A stretch of 64,000 bases of DNA, taken from positions 32,011-96,010 of the forward strand of contig JAKVAY010000042.1 in assembly GCA_022447185.1 (NCBI GenBank), in the 5' to 3' direction. The notes under the pieces are model-generated. The model did not search any database. It saw nothing but the letters and a program-made list of their open reading frames with translations, and had not been told where the DNA came from. Of this stretch, positions 1 to 9,556 are shown piece by piece; positions within the stretch are counted from its first letter, which is position 1; each line of letters starts with the position of its first letter. The DNA is from Fuerstiella sp. (GTDB taxonomy: Bacteria > Planctomycetota > Planctomycetia > Planctomycetales > Planctomycetaceae). The translations under genes were made by a program, and so were the position numbers.

Positions 1-767
1 CGAATATTGATGCCGGCAACAGCGGCTGGCAGTAAACCCACGGGAGTCAGCACTGAGAAGCGGCCACCAATTCCGTCGGGGATCGAAAACACATCCCTGA
101 AGCCGGCTGCCTCGGACAAATCCCGCAGTCGGCCTGTGTTACCTGTGACCGGTACGATCAGCTCCTGGATGGCCTCAGGAAATCGTCGCTGCAGTAATTC
201 TCGGAAGTTGCGGAACGCAATGGCTGTTTCCAGTGTCTCCCCGGACTTACTGATCACGATGACAGATGTCCGACTTTCGGGGCCCTCTGCCGATATTTGT
301 GCGGCTCGTTGATCCAGTAGATGCAGCAGGGCTGACTGGTGATCAGAATCAACGTTCCAGCCTTCAAAGTAGATTCGCGGAGTACCGTTGCGATCCTGTC
401 GACTGAGTTCGTTGTGAAACGGATCACACAGCGCTTCAAACAGGGCCCGCATTCCCATGTACGAGCCACCAATCCCAAGTATGACCACGGAATCTGAAGT
501 CTGTCTCAGACGCTCTGCACATCGTTCGATCTGTGCGATCAGACTCTCCGCTCCGTTCTGATTCATGTCGTGCAGCAGATCTTCCGGCCAGGAAACAAAT
601 CCAGCGTCGAGAGGCTGTTTGTCATCGGGCACGGCTTCGCCTGATTTGAACAATTCCACGTCTGCCAGAACGTCGATACGCGCAGCTTCAAGTGCACCAG
701 CTGACGCAGCGAATCGATTCTCCGGCGTTATTGCCAGGGCGGCAGACGGGTCGTAGCGGATGAGCAT
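1..767 (-). CDS. pgi: Glucose-6-phosphate isomerase, N-terminal part (cut by window edge)
   Basis: Interconverts glucose 6-phosphate and fructose 6-phosphate in the cytoplasm. About 255 N-terminal residues are readable, starting MLIRYDPSAA at the ATG 765-767. Sugar-phosphate-binding signatures of the SIS fold are visible: GIGGSYMG, then SKSGETLET, then PVTGNTGRL, and GGRFSVLTPVG close to the window edge. The frame is open to base 1, so the C-terminal half, including the catalytic Glu/His/Lys, lies outside. A TTG two codons upstream is an alternative start. The gene begins 41 bp after the pepA stop on the same strand, so zinc-ribbon gene, pepA and pgi probably form one transcript. Confidence 0.93.
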   Translation of the reverse strand, partial: MLIRYDPSAALAITPENRFAASAGALEAARIDVLADVELFKSGEAVPDDKQPLDAGFVSWPEDLLHDMNQNGAESLIAQIERCAERLRQTSDSVVILGIGGSYMGMRALFEALCDPFHNELSRQDRNGTPRIYFEGWNVDSDHQSALLHLLDQRAAQISAEGPESRTSVIVISKSGETLETAIAFRNFRELLQRRFPEAIQELIVPVTGNTGRLRDLSEAAGFRDVFSIPDGIGGRFSVLTPVGLLPAAVAGINI

Positions 768-808
768 CGGCAATGGAATCTCTTCGAAAACCTGAATGCG
801 AGGTGTCG

Positions 809-2314
809 TCAGTGACGGGCTGGTTGGCTCTGAACCGGCCATTGGCGGAGCAGCTGGATCAGTGTTCTCACCATTGCACCAGTTCCCCCGGAATCACACC
901 AGGCGGCCGAGGTATTAGCCCAGGATGGACCGGCGATGTCCAGATGAACCCAGGGAGTGGTACCAACGAATTTGCGAAGAAAGCAGGCCGCCGTGACTGC
1001 ACCGCCCCAACGTGGTCCGACGTTTCGGCAATCTGCAACATCACTTTTTAGTAATTCGTCGAAGTGGGCGTGCATCGGCATCGGCCATACGTATTCACCG
1101 GTATTGGTAGCTGCCTGCTCAATTCGTCCGGACAGTTCATCGCATCCACCAAACATTCCGGTAATTTCTTCGCCGAGAGCAACGACGCACGCACCTGTCA
1201 GCGTTGCCAGATCAATAAGATGCGTGGTGCCATGGTCGATAGCGTATGACAGCACATCCGCAAGTACCAGTCGTCCTTCAGCATCTGTATTTTGAACTTC
1301 AATGGTAGTGCCGGTTCGGGCAGTGACGACGTCGCCGGGGCGATAAGACTGACCGCTGATCATATTTTCGACGAGTCCGAGCCACGCCGTGACATTCACA
1401 GGAAGCCTGAGTGACGCAGCCGCTCCGACGGCTTCCATAACGGTTGCTGCTCCCGCCATATCTGATTTCATTGCAACCATAGATTCAGTGGGTTTGATCG
1501 AAAGTCCACCGCTGTCGAAAGTGACACCCTTGCCTGCCAATCCAATTTCATCGCTGCTGGTTGGATTGCCACGCCATGACAGACGCACCAGTGATGGTGT
1601 CCGGTCACTGCCCTGAGCGACAGCCAGCATGGCATTCATGTTTTCCCGGGCAAGGTCAGCCGCATCCAGAACCTGAAATTCGAGATCGCACTGATTCGCC
1701 AGTTCACGGGCTTCCTCAACCATGCGTTCCGGCGTCATTTGATATGCGGAATAATTGACCAGACAACGAGTTCCGGAGACCGCACTACCGATTGTTCTGC
1801 CGGATTTGACATGTTCATCAGCATCCACAGGTGGCTGGTCGACCGCAATGTGAACCTCTTTAAAATCGAATCGTGACGGCTTTTGTTTGTGGACTCCTGC
1901 GTCGACGACTGCCACAGTGGCGCAGTCGGCGGCAAGTTCGATCAGCGTTGACGCGGACCAGCCGACAGCAACGTGGTCTGCAAACCTGACGCCGATTCGA
2001 AGACCTGGTTGTTTGTTGATTTTCCGAAGCGCGGTGAGTAATGAACGACGCAGTCGTTCCGCACTCAGTTCTTCTGTCTGGCCGATACCGGCCAGCAACA
2101 GGTTGACAGGAGAGATCTCTGTCAACTGCCGCAGGCTGAGTGTCTTGCAATAGTCGCCTGCAAACTCATTTCTGCTCCAGATGCTGCCAAGCTTTCCGTT
2201 CAGTTGCTGATCTGTTTGACGCAGATCAGCCGGAAGCGACTCGTGTGCGCCACTCAGGAGCACCAGCCAGTCGACCTCAAGGGAAACAGCAGAATCGGTC
2301 GTGATTCTGATCAT
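809..2314 (-). CDS. pepA: Leucyl aminopeptidase (peptidase family M17)
   Basis: Cytoplasmic dinuclear-metal aminopeptidase that removes N-terminal residues from peptides. The 501-residue length is normal for M17. The N-terminal non-catalytic domain fills about residues 1-165. The catalytic domain carries the metal/active-site blocks: GKGVTFDSGG at 261-270, MKSDMAGA at 282-289 and the family signature NTDAEGRL at 342-349, with Asp and Glu ligands and the active-site Arg present, so it should be active. The ATG overlaps the stop of the upstream zinc-ribbon gene (ATGA, 2311-2314), which implies translational coupling. pgi follows 41 bp downstream. Confidence 0.96.
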   Translation of the reverse strand: MIRITTDSAVSLEVDWLVLLSGAHESLPADLRQTDQQLNGKLGSIWSRNEFAGDYCKTLSLRQLTEISPVNLLLAGIGQTEELSAERLRRSLLTALRKINKQPGLRIGVRFADHVAVGWSASTLIELAADCATVAVVDAGVHKQKPSRFDFKEVHIAVDQPPVDADEHVKSGRTIGSAVSGTRCLVNYSAYQMTPERMVEEARELANQCDLEFQVLDAADLARENMNAMLAVAQGSDRTPSLVRLSWRGNPTSSDEIGLAGKGVTFDSGGLSIKPTESMVAMKSDMAGAATVMEAVGAAASLRLPVNVTAWLGLVENMISGQSYRPGDVVTARTGTTIEVQNTDAEGRLVLADVLSYAIDHGTTHLIDLATLTGACVVALGEEITGMFGGCDELSGRIEQAATNTGEYVWPMPMHAHFDELLKSDVADCRNVGPRWGGAVTAACFLRKFVGTTPWVHLDIAGPSWANTSAAWCDSGGTGAMVRTLIQLLRQWPVQSQPARH

Positions 2315-3123
2315 GAGTTCATTCCGCCTGGCGATGACGATTCAGTACCGCCGTTGCCTTCACCGGAATTCGGTTTCTTTTTCTTTCGCGGGCCACGGCG
2401 GCGACGCCGTCGTTTACGTGGGGAAGGATTTCCATCGTCGAGTTTCGCTGAACCCGATACATCGTTTTCGCCGTCAGTGTTACTGGTAACCGACCGCGAT
2501 CGTTGCATCCCTTCGGAATGCCGGGATTCGACATGATCGCTCGGTGTTGAGTCTGATTTTTCCGCTTTGGTCTGCTTCGCTGCAGCGGGTTGCCCGTTGG
2601 TGTTTCCTGCGGAAGATTGGGACACACTCTTCTGTTCAGTCTGACGACTGCGACGCCTCCTCCTCCGCTGTCTGCGTTTCCCGGGCGGTTTTGCATCTGG
2701 TGAGACGTCAGCAGATACGGTCACTTGTTCAGTTGTTGCAAGGTCTGCTGCGGAAGAATCAATCGCTGCCTGAGGCTCAGGGTTGTCAATTCCTTCACCA
2801 AAGGCGGGATCCGCAGTCTCTGGATTCGTATCTGCTACTGTGTCACGCAGGGGTTTTCCCGGACCACTTCGACGACCACGTGGTTCCGTGGCAGGTGGGG
2901 CCAAATCTGCCATGTTCGGCAGTGGAAGATCCGTCCCGTCATCGTCATCTTCCTGTAATTCCGGCGACAGATATGTGACGAAGGAGGAAACGTCAGGGTG
3001 TGGCAATGGTGCAGGATCCGAATACTCCATTTGCGACTGGTTACTGCATTCGCATCGCCGGGTGGTCACTTTACCTCCGGTGCGTGTGCTCCGTCCGCAG
3101 TCTGGACATGTCCAGACACGCAT
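2311..3123 (-). CDS. Small zinc-ribbon protein with long disordered, polybasic C-terminus
   Basis: Function unknown. With the start at ATG 3121-3123 the protein is 270 residues and begins directly with a zinc-ribbon-like segment: CPDC near residue 6 and CEC about 20 residues later. An in-frame ATG at 3159 would add 12 residues; neither start has a convincing Shine-Dalgarno. After an acidic stretch (EDDDDGTD) the chain is low complexity, rich in Ser, Glu, Asp and Gln, with two strongly basic tracts (KRRQRRRRRRSR and KRRRRRRGPRKKKK). Such tracts suggest nucleic-acid or ribosome binding, which is inference only. The stop overlaps the pepA start by 4 nt. The low-complexity sequence makes homology assignment unsafe. 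Confidence 0.75.
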   Translation of the reverse strand: MRVWTCPDCGRSTRTGGKVTTRRCECSNQSQMEYSDPAPLPHPDVSSFVTYLSPELQEDDDDGTDLPLPNMADLAPPATEPRGRRSGPGKPLRDTVADTNPETADPAFGEGIDNPEPQAAIDSSAADLATTEQVTVSADVSPDAKPPGKRRQRRRRRRSRQTEQKSVSQSSAGNTNGQPAAAKQTKAEKSDSTPSDHVESRHSEGMQRSRSVTSNTDGENDVSGSAKLDDGNPSPRKRRRRRRGPRKKKKPNSGEGNGGTESSSPGGMNS

Positions 3124-3311
3124 TACGTTCAATGCGTGGTGAAGCGATGGACCCTTCATGTTCGGTCATCCAGAAATAACGCAATGAAAATCGAAGAGAT
3201 TCGGTTCCCCGAATTCCGAGCAAAGCTGCCACGCATCAGAACACGATATTCCAACGATCGAGCACCGACTTCGCTGCAGCATCAACTGCCGTGAATTAAA
3301 CCGGAGGAAGG

Positions 3312-4235
3312 TTATCGTTCTGTCCTGGTGGCGGCAACGGACCGAAGAAACATGCTTATTTCACTGAATATCTGCTGACGTGAGTTATGAAGAACATCGT
3401 TATGGCCGGTATTTTCCAGGGATACCCATTTTTTTTGGATTCCGTTTGCAGATGTGTTCCCGGCCGCATCAAACAGTCGCCGTCCAAATTTCTGGTCGAC
3501 AATCCGATCTGCGTCGCCATGCAGATGTATGAATGGTGAGGTGACATCAGCGATCCTGTCTGCCGATGGATACCGGTCCAGAAGGATCGCTCTGACCGGA
3601 AACCATGGATACAACCATGCAGCGACTTCCACCATCGACGAAAATGATGAAACAGTAATCAGGCCCGCAGGCGCTGCATCTGCCTTCAATTGTACGGAGG
3701 CCAGATACACGGCGGCAGCTCCTCCAAGTGAAATCCCCATCACGAAAATATTATCCGGCCGGAAGCCAAGTTCCTGTATGGCGTAGTTCCATGTGGCTAC
3801 GGAGTCATCTTCGACCGCCGCCTGGGACGGAGCCCCGGTGGAATCTCCGTAGCCCTGGTAGTCGATCGCAAGGACATCACACCCAAGTTCGTTAAGCAGT
3901 TTGTACCAGGCCACGCGTCCGGCTCTGTTCCCGGCGTTGCCGTGGAACAGCAGGACAGCTGGTCTGCTGCCAGCCGTCTCGATGTGCTGAGACAGATACC
4001 AGCCACCGATGGTTTGCCCGGGAGAAGATTCAAAATGCACATCAACGGCATCCGGAAACATTCGGATAACAGAATCGTACTCGGAAACCAGCAGTGAAGG
4101 TGCCGTCGCCGGACGGTACATGAGTTTGCGCTGAATAAAGGAAAGTATCACAACGGCTGTTATCCACAGGATAAGGACAAAACGCAAAATTCGTTTACAC
4201 AACTGCCAAACAGGTCCCCGCGACTTCTTCTTCAT
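3312..4235 (-). CDS. Membrane-anchored alpha/beta hydrolase
   Basis: Serine hydrolase of unknown substrate, similar in architecture to the ABHD13/ABHD17 type. From the ATG at 4233-4235 (307 residues) a basic stretch is followed by one membrane segment at about residues 15-35, so the catalytic domain probably faces the periplasm. Visible elements: oxyanion/HGN block LLFHGNAGN (95-103), nucleophile elbow GISLGG (Ser169), acid in HGDAD (Asp241 or 243) and catalytic His in NTGHND (His278). The open frame extends upstream to 4382 and overlaps the DinB-like gene; the chosen start leaves 58 bp after that gene's stop. Hydrolase activity is well supported, substrate is not. Confidence 0.88.
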   Translation of the reverse strand: MKKKSRGPVWQLCKRILRFVLILWITAVVILSFIQRKLMYRPATAPSLLVSEYDSVIRMFPDAVDVHFESSPGQTIGGWYLSQHIETAGSRPAVLLFHGNAGNRAGRVAWYKLLNELGCDVLAIDYQGYGDSTGAPSQAAVEDDSVATWNYAIQELGFRPDNIFVMGISLGGAAAVYLASVQLKADAAPAGLITVSSFSSMVEVAAWLYPWFPVRAILLDRYPSADRIADVTSPFIHLHGDADRIVDQKFGRRLFDAAGNTSANGIQKKWVSLENTGHNDVLHNSRQQIFSEISMFLRSVAATRTER

Positions 4236-4293
4236 GTCGGTTTTCTTCGTTCCTGACACTGTTAGCTGCGTCGCAGCAGCCTGTACGTCACAC

Positions 4294-4764
4294 TCAGTCG
4301 GATCGAATAGCAGCATACTTTTGTTCAATAAACGTGATGTGGTGCGGGATGTGTTCGGTGATTCGTTCCAGGAGTGTCTCAAGGGTCATGGCGCCATCCT
4401 GACTGTGGACGGCCGTTCTCTGCCAGCACTCTATTTCCTGATGTCTGAGGATGCTGGCGATGTGGCAGCGGGTCACAGTGATCACGGCCAGTTCATCAGC
4501 GATACTGCGGTTGCTGCAGTATTCATCTCGTATCGATGTGTCCGGACACCATGCAAAGACAGTCGGATTGTCTTCGATCAGTACACGCTTCATTCGATCT
4601 GCGTAAACAATTTCGGCATCGGCCAGATGACACACCACCTGCCGGATCGACCACGTGCCGGAAATCGGCAGCAGGTCCAGATCAGAATCCTGGATTTTTT
4701 CCAGTGTCTGTCGCAGAACGGCCGGACCATTGGAATACTCTGTAATTAGTAGTTCTGTATCCAT
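4294..4764 (-). CDS. DinB-like (YfiT/DinB fold) protein
   Basis: Four-helix-bundle protein of the DinB/YfiT superfamily, whose members often bind a divalent metal and act as thiol-dependent transferases or stress proteins; the specific reaction is unknown. 156 residues from the ATG at 4762-4764 (MDTELLITEY); a GTG at 4815 would add 17 residues. Family signs are the motif WSIRQVVCHLADAE with a ligand-type His, a central HIASILRHQE helix, and HIPHHITFIEQ at the C-terminus supplying further His. The alpha/beta hydrolase follows 58 bp downstream on the same strand and may be cotranscribed. Confidence 0.83.
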   Translation of the reverse strand: MDTELLITEYSNGPAVLRQTLEKIQDSDLDLLPISGTWSIRQVVCHLADAEIVYADRMKRVLIEDNPTVFAWCPDTSIRDEYCSNRSIADELAVITVTRCHIASILRHQEIECWQRTAVHSQDGAMTLETLLERITEHIPHHITFIEQKYAAIRSD

Positions 4765-5531
4765 TGGTTCTTGTCTGGACGATGAAACTCTCTGATGAGC
4801 AGGTTTGAGCAACACGCTTCATGACGTTTTCAGCGTCCGATCGACAGACGCCGGAACAAAGACGGTGGCACTGAAACGCCCGACGAACAGTCATTCGGCC
4901 ATCATCGAGAGCCGGAGGGAGCTGAAAATTCGCACTTTATCACTATGGAGAGACGATCGAAACGGTATCACCGTTGTGCCGTTCGGTCACGGCGAATTTC
5001 CTGTGGAATGACCGTTCGTCCTGTTAACAAACGATCGTGGCTCCCGCCGGGAATCTTGTTTCTTAAACCACGGACCTCGGTCCTCAGGTTGATGATCACG
5101 ATCACTCGCAGACAAATGGTTCATTTGCTGGTGCTTGTTTTGCGCTGCTTCGAGGTGACTTTCCGACTCTCACGCAACGAGACGAATCTCAGGCTTAACC
5201 AGTTGATTCCTGACGCGTTGTCGGATCAACGTCCAGTGCGACTGGTTCCGGACGATGACTTTGGTTGTCATACAGTCGGATTCCGGGTTCTCCTGCCTAT
5301 TGGCTGACAGATGACTCGGATGACCGGTATGATACAGACTGACGGGAATTTATAAGTACCTCCCTGATGTGGCATGGTCACAACCAAATTCGAGCTGACG
5401 CCATCCGGCGAACCGGGACTTCGATGGTCGCTCTGAACGTGCGCGCAAACTGGTAGGAATCCACACTGAAACACTCCAGACGGCACTTCTGACCAGCTGC
5501 GAAGAAACTTGTGTGTTACAAGAGACAGATC
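4765..5531. other. Intergenic region between divergent genes
   Basis: About 770 bp separating the leftward DinB-like gene from the rightward dehydrogenase gene. Open frames here (for example 4945-5307 plus and 5268-5894 minus) have compositions unlike protein and no recognisable motif. Promoters for both directions should lie here but I cannot pick a convincing -35/-10 pair. No repeat or terminator was seen. Confidence 0.5.
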
Positions 5532-7739
5532 ATGAACCAGAATTGTTTTTCGGTGCAAGTGAAGCATACATTCGCCTGTGCAGTCGCAGCATGCTTGTTT
5601 TGGGGCGTTGTGCAGGGAAATGATGGCGAAGGTTCCACGCCAACGGGAAGAGTTCCCTGGACCGCTTCGCGAGTGGTCGGATCGCCGGATCCGCTTCCTC
5701 CCTACGAATTGAAGAACGCTTTTCCGAATCTGCAGTTCATTCAGCCGACCGTGCTGACAACCGCACCTGGAACCAGGCGTCTCTTTGTCGGATCGCGGAA
5801 GGGGCAGGTCTGGTCGCTGCCACCCGACCGGAATATCGAGACGGCCGATCTGATTCTCGAATCGGGACGCGAGATTTACGGAATTGCCTTTCACCCGGAT
5901 TTCGTTGAGAACCGGTTCGTTTATTTATTCATTACTGAACAAAAACCGGAACCGTCACGGACACGTATTGCTCGATTCCAGACGAGCGCGGAGCCACCGT
6001 TCGTGATCGATCCGGACAGCGAACACATCATTTTGGAATTTCCGTCCAGCGGACACAACGGCGGCTGCCTGAAATTTGGTCCCGACGGTTTCCTTTACAT
6101 CGGCGCGGGTGATGGCGGCAATGCGAATGACAAGCACAACACTGGTCAGTACCTGGGTGATTTTTTAGCATCAATTCTTCGCATTGATGTGGATGGAACC
6201 CACTCAGCAATGTCGTATGCGATTCCGGAAGATAACCCGTTCCGGCAGACCCCCGGAGCGCGACCGGAAATCTGGGCGTATGGTCTTCGACAGCCATGGA
6301 AATTCAGTTTCGATCGGGAAACTGACGAGCTGTGGGTCGGTGATGTTGGTCAGCAATTGTGGGAGATGGTCTACCGAGTTGAACGAGGCGGGAACTATGG
6401 CTGGAGCATCATGGAGGGACCGCAGAAGTTTCGTCCCAATCGCCAACAGGGGCCGACTTCAATCATCCCGCCGGTCCACGCCTACCAGCACCATGAAGGC
6501 CGTTCGGTCACCGGCGGATTTGTTTACCGTGGTCGGCGTTATCCTGATCTCTATGGCCAGTACTTATTTGCGGATTACGAAACCGGTCACGTTTGGGGCC
6601 TCAATACGGAAGAAAAGTCGACACCCACGCGAACACACCTGGCGCAGACCGATTTCGATATCGCGGGCTTTGCGGAAGATCAGGACGGAGAACTTTATCT
6701 GCTGACTTACGAAGACGGGCAGATTTACGAACTGTCGCCAGCCGAATTGGTCGGGCAACCACATTCCTTCCCGCGCAAGCTGAGTGAGACCGGACTGTTT
6801 GCATCTGTCGCCGAGCACAGGCCGGCCCCGGGCGTCGTCCCGTATTCAGTGAACGTGGCGTTGTGGTCCGACGGTGCGGAAAAGCACAGGCTGCTGGCTT
6901 TGCCCGACCACAGTACGATGACTTTTCAACGTGATTCCGCCTGGACGTTTCCCGACAGAACGGTTTTGGTGAAGACGTTTTCCCTGGAAATGGAGGAGGG
7001 CAATCCGGAGAGCAGTCGCCGGCTGGAGACACGAATTCTCACGCTTCAGGGAAAGAACTGGGCTGGCTATACATATATCTGGAACGACGAACAGACGGAC
7101 GCAGAACTTCTCGGACCGGGACCACTCGAACGAACATTGACGATTCGCAGCGCCGGTACGCCGGACCAAACACGGACGCAGACCTGGTATTTCCCCAGCC
7201 GAGCCGACTGCCGACTTTGCCACAACGGTTCGTACCGAGTGATCGGTATGAATACAGCGCAAATCAATTTAGACGAGGGTTCACAGACCGATGCTAAAGG
7301 TCAGAGCTCCAATCAACTGGACAGATTTCAGACGCTCGGACTGTTTGGCGAACCATTGCCCGAGTCGCCAGACGATCTTCCCCGACTGTGGCCGATTGAG
7401 AATGAAAACGTCTCCATCGAAAAACGGGCGAGATCCTATCTGCACGCCAATTGCGCTCACTGCCATCGATATAAGGGTGGAGGAAACTCTAACTTCAAAC
7501 TGCTGGCCGGGCTGCCGTTAACGGAGACAAACACACTCAATGTGCGACCACTGCACGAAACCCTGGGTGTTGACGGTGCAGCGCTCATCGTCCCGGGTGC
7601 TCCCGAGCGGTCACTCCTGGTGCATCGTATGTCCACGACCGGCAAGGGTCGCATGCCGCAACTCGCCACAAATCGAGTCGACATCACAGCGGTCTCGCTG
7701 CTGGAGCGCTGGATTCAGGAACTGCCGGTCAATGAGTGA
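5532..7739 (+). CDS. PQQ-type glucose/sorbosone dehydrogenase fused to a diheme cytochrome c domain
   Basis: Exported sugar-dehydrogenase-like redox protein, 735 residues. The ATG at 5532 is preceded by GAGACAG and opens a signal peptide (MNQNCFSVQV, hydrophobic to VVQG). A six-bladed glucose/sorbosone dehydrogenase propeller covers about residues 40-400, with typical elements GHNGGCLKFGPDGFLYIGAGDGG and WAYGLRQPWKFSFD read in short blocks. The C-terminal third resembles the TIGR03806/SO2930-type cytochrome region found fused to such propellers in planctomycetes. Two heme c motifs are present: CRLCH near residue 560 and CAHCH near 640. The fusion suggests direct electron transfer from propeller to heme in the periplasm. 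Substrate and bound quinone are not shown by sequence. Confidence 0.9.
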   Translation: MNQNCFSVQVKHTFACAVAACLFWGVVQGNDGEGSTPTGRVPWTASRVVGSPDPLPPYELKNAFPNLQFIQPTVLTTAPGTRRLFVGSRKGQVWSLPPDRNIETADLILESGREIYGIAFHPDFVENRFVYLFITEQKPEPSRTRIARFQTSAEPPFVIDPDSEHIILEFPSSGHNGGCLKFGPDGFLYIGAGDGGNANDKHNTGQYLGDFLASILRIDVDGTHSAMSYAIPEDNPFRQTPGARPEIWAYGLRQPWKFSFDRETDELWVGDVGQQLWEMVYRVERGGNYGWSIMEGPQKFRPNRQQGPTSIIPPVHAYQHHEGRSVTGGFVYRGRRYPDLYGQYLFADYETGHVWGLNTEEKSTPTRTHLAQTDFDIAGFAEDQDGELYLLTYEDGQIYELSPAELVGQPHSFPRKLSETGLFASVAEHRPAPGVVPYSVNVALWSDGAEKHRLLALPDHSTMTFQRDSAWTFPDRTVLVKTFSLEMEEGNPESSRRLETRILTLQGKNWAGYTYIWNDEQTDAELLGPGPLERTLTIRSAGTPDQTRTQTWYFPSRADCRLCHNGSYRVIGMNTAQINLDEGSQTDAKGQSSNQLDRFQTLGLFGEPLPESPDDLPRLWPIENENVSIEKRARSYLHANCAHCHRYKGGGNSNFKLLAGLPLTETNTLNVRPLHETLGVDGAALIVPGAPERSLLVHRMSTTGKGRMPQLATNRVDITAVSLLERWIQELPVNE

Positions 7740-7908
7740 CCAAAACCGTGTCGCAACTGAGGACAAATTGACAGCGTTAGCCACACGAGAAGTCACAGAT
7801 AAGGTGGAGACGTCCGTCTGGACGACACATTTGCCCAAATCCTTTAAGGCGGCCGAACGTGACTCAATAACGATGTTCGTGCACAGGATAACGAAAAGTG
7901 AATTACGC

Positions 7909-8967
7909 TTATAGACCGATGTCCTGATCCAGTTTCAGTGTATCAACAATCTTAAAAATGCTGGCCATCTCCTTCAGAAGACTCTTGGAGTCATCAATAA
8001 AATCCTCATGTTTAAAGATGGATCCCGGTTCAAACATGTTGTGAGAGACCCAGATCAGCACTAACAATTTGTTGTCATAAAAACTACATTGGATCCACTT
8101 GCTGGAATAAGCCCTCCGTAAATCTAACAGGCGTTCCATAAAAGAGGTGGTCAAGAGGTAACGGGCCTCGACCTGATCACTGGAATAAACATCAAATAGC
8201 TTGTCGAAACGCGGATCTTCAAGTCGCACTGCCCGTAAATTGAAGGATTTACGCTCAAGCCAATCTGCAAACTTGAAACAAGCCTTTGCAAGGTCTCCCA
8301 CATCTGCGCGAACGATCGTTTTACCTTTAAACCTCTTGTTCATTGAGAGAGAGACCACGACGCCATCAAAGGTGGTATGTGTTGTTTTATTACTGCCACC
8401 ACTAGTCGTATAAGTTAGGGCCGTTTCAAACAGATCGAGACTAACACCCTTGTACTCACCCGAGATCCCGTCCTCACTATGCTCGGTGTCATAAGTCGGG
8501 ATTATTTCTGAATCTTTGTAATCGCTTACGCAATTGCCTATCTCTCCCATAAAGTGATAATCACCTAAGTGGGAAAGAATTAGTGGGAAGATCTCTGATT
8601 TGATCGATTGCTTATATTTAGTTACTGAGTTACTCACCCACATGCCAAGAGATATTACCAAGCACAAGGCCGCAAAAATACATGCTGGCCCAGTGTAAGA
8701 GTCTCTGTCAAATAGTCCAGGGTTAATGTTTGCCAGTAATATCACAAACGATACAAAACAGATTGCGATCGCGAAGGCAAAAAACAATCGGATTCTTGCC
8801 TGGCGCAAAGCAAGAATCCGGGAATTCTCGAACTTCTCAACAAGTGGTGCAATTTGACTGTCGTAGTGGGCAGCAAAACCCGTTTCGTAAGGTTCTGTCT
8901 CGACAAAGTTTCCGATCTTCACACGTGGTGTGAGATCACGACCAGTTAACCAGGAATAAAACCCCAT
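7909..8967 (-). CDS. DUF3137-type membrane protein
   Basis: Uncharacterised 352-residue membrane protein resembling DUF3137 proteins that are typically encoded beside LemA. The start MGFYSWLTGR (ATG 8965-8967) is chosen because AGAGGA lies just upstream, 16 bp after the lemA stop; an in-frame upstream start at 9009 would overlap lemA. Two membrane segments follow one another at about residues 90-140 (FFAFAIAICFVSFVILL and CIFAALCLVISLGMWV). The remainder is a soluble domain with blocks such as YKGVSLDLFETAL and FKGKTIVRADVGD. The gene and lemA are visibly more AT-rich than neighbours, a mild sign of transfer. Confidence 0.8.
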   Translation of the reverse strand: MGFYSWLTGRDLTPRVKIGNFVETEPYETGFAAHYDSQIAPLVEKFENSRILALRQARIRLFFAFAIAICFVSFVILLANINPGLFDRDSYTGPACIFAALCLVISLGMWVSNSVTKYKQSIKSEIFPLILSHLGDYHFMGEIGNCVSDYKDSEIIPTYDTEHSEDGISGEYKGVSLDLFETALTYTTSGGSNKTTHTTFDGVVVSLSMNKRFKGKTIVRADVGDLAKACFKFADWLERKSFNLRAVRLEDPRFDKLFDVYSSDQVEARYLLTTSFMERLLDLRRAYSSKWIQCSFYDNKLLVLIWVSHNMFEPGSIFKHEDFIDDSKSLLKEMASIFKIVDTLKLDQDIGL

Positions 8968-8983
8968 TGTCCGGTCCTCTGGT

Positions 8984-9556
8984 TCAATTGAGTATGGAGC
9001 CGGCTTCAATCACAGCTTTGGATGCTTCATCCGTCTCGTAGAATGGCATCACTCGTGCGTTTGTAAGGCCTGCCAGGAGATTTCCCGGAAAGATTTCGAT
9101 CGAATTGTTCAGTTGGGTAACTGAAGCATTATAGAAACGCCGAGCCGCGGCAATTTGCGCCTCGACTTCGTTGTAGGTCTTTTGTGCCTGAAGCATCGGT
9201 TCGTTGGATGTCAAATCAGGGTAGGCCTCGACTGCTACCATAAGACGACTCATATTACTGCCAAGTGCGCCTGCGGCTTGGAGGTGAGTTTTGACGGACT
9301 CAGGATCACCCTTGTCGTAATTTTCGTCAACTTGGGTGCGCAGTTGTGTCACTCCGGTGATAAGTTCTTTTTCGTGCTCCATGAATTTTTTCGCGATCGT
9401 AAGGATGTTCGGGATCAGGTTGCTTCTTTTTTTTAACTGCACGTCGATCCCGGAGAGTGCTTCACGGGCACGATTCTTGCGACCGATGATCCGGGCGTAC
9501 CAGCTATAGAGTCCAATCAGCACCACACTGACAACGATGTAAGGGGTATAATTCAT
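8984..9556 (-). CDS. lemA: LemA family protein
   Basis: LemA family membrane protein, 190 residues, normal length. An N-terminal membrane segment (YIVVSVVLIGLYSW) is followed by the helical LemA domain: blocks RAREALSGIDVQLKKR, LIPNILTIAKKF and YPDLTSNEPML match the family (the usual YPDLKAN block is recognisable). It ends with a region containing NNSIEIFPGNLLAG. GAGGA precedes the ATG. Biochemical role is unknown; family members often pair with DUF3137 or TPM/HtpX-type membrane proteins. Here it leads a two-gene operon with the DUF3137 protein 16 bp downstream. Confidence 0.93.
   Translation of the reverse strand: MNYTPYIVVSVVLIGLYSWYARIIGRKNRAREALSGIDVQLKKRSNLIPNILTIAKKFMEHEKELITGVTQLRTQVDENYDKGDPESVKTHLQAAGALGSNMSRLMVAVEAYPDLTSNEPMLQAQKTYNEVEAQIAAARRFYNASVTQLNNSIEIFPGNLLAGLTNARVMPFYETDEASKAVIEAGSILN

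Noticed and set aside
4945-5894. Frames 4945-5307 (plus) and 5268-5894 (minus)
   Set aside because: Arg/Ser-rich shadows in a divergent intergenic region and over the dehydrogenase start; no motif or start signal.
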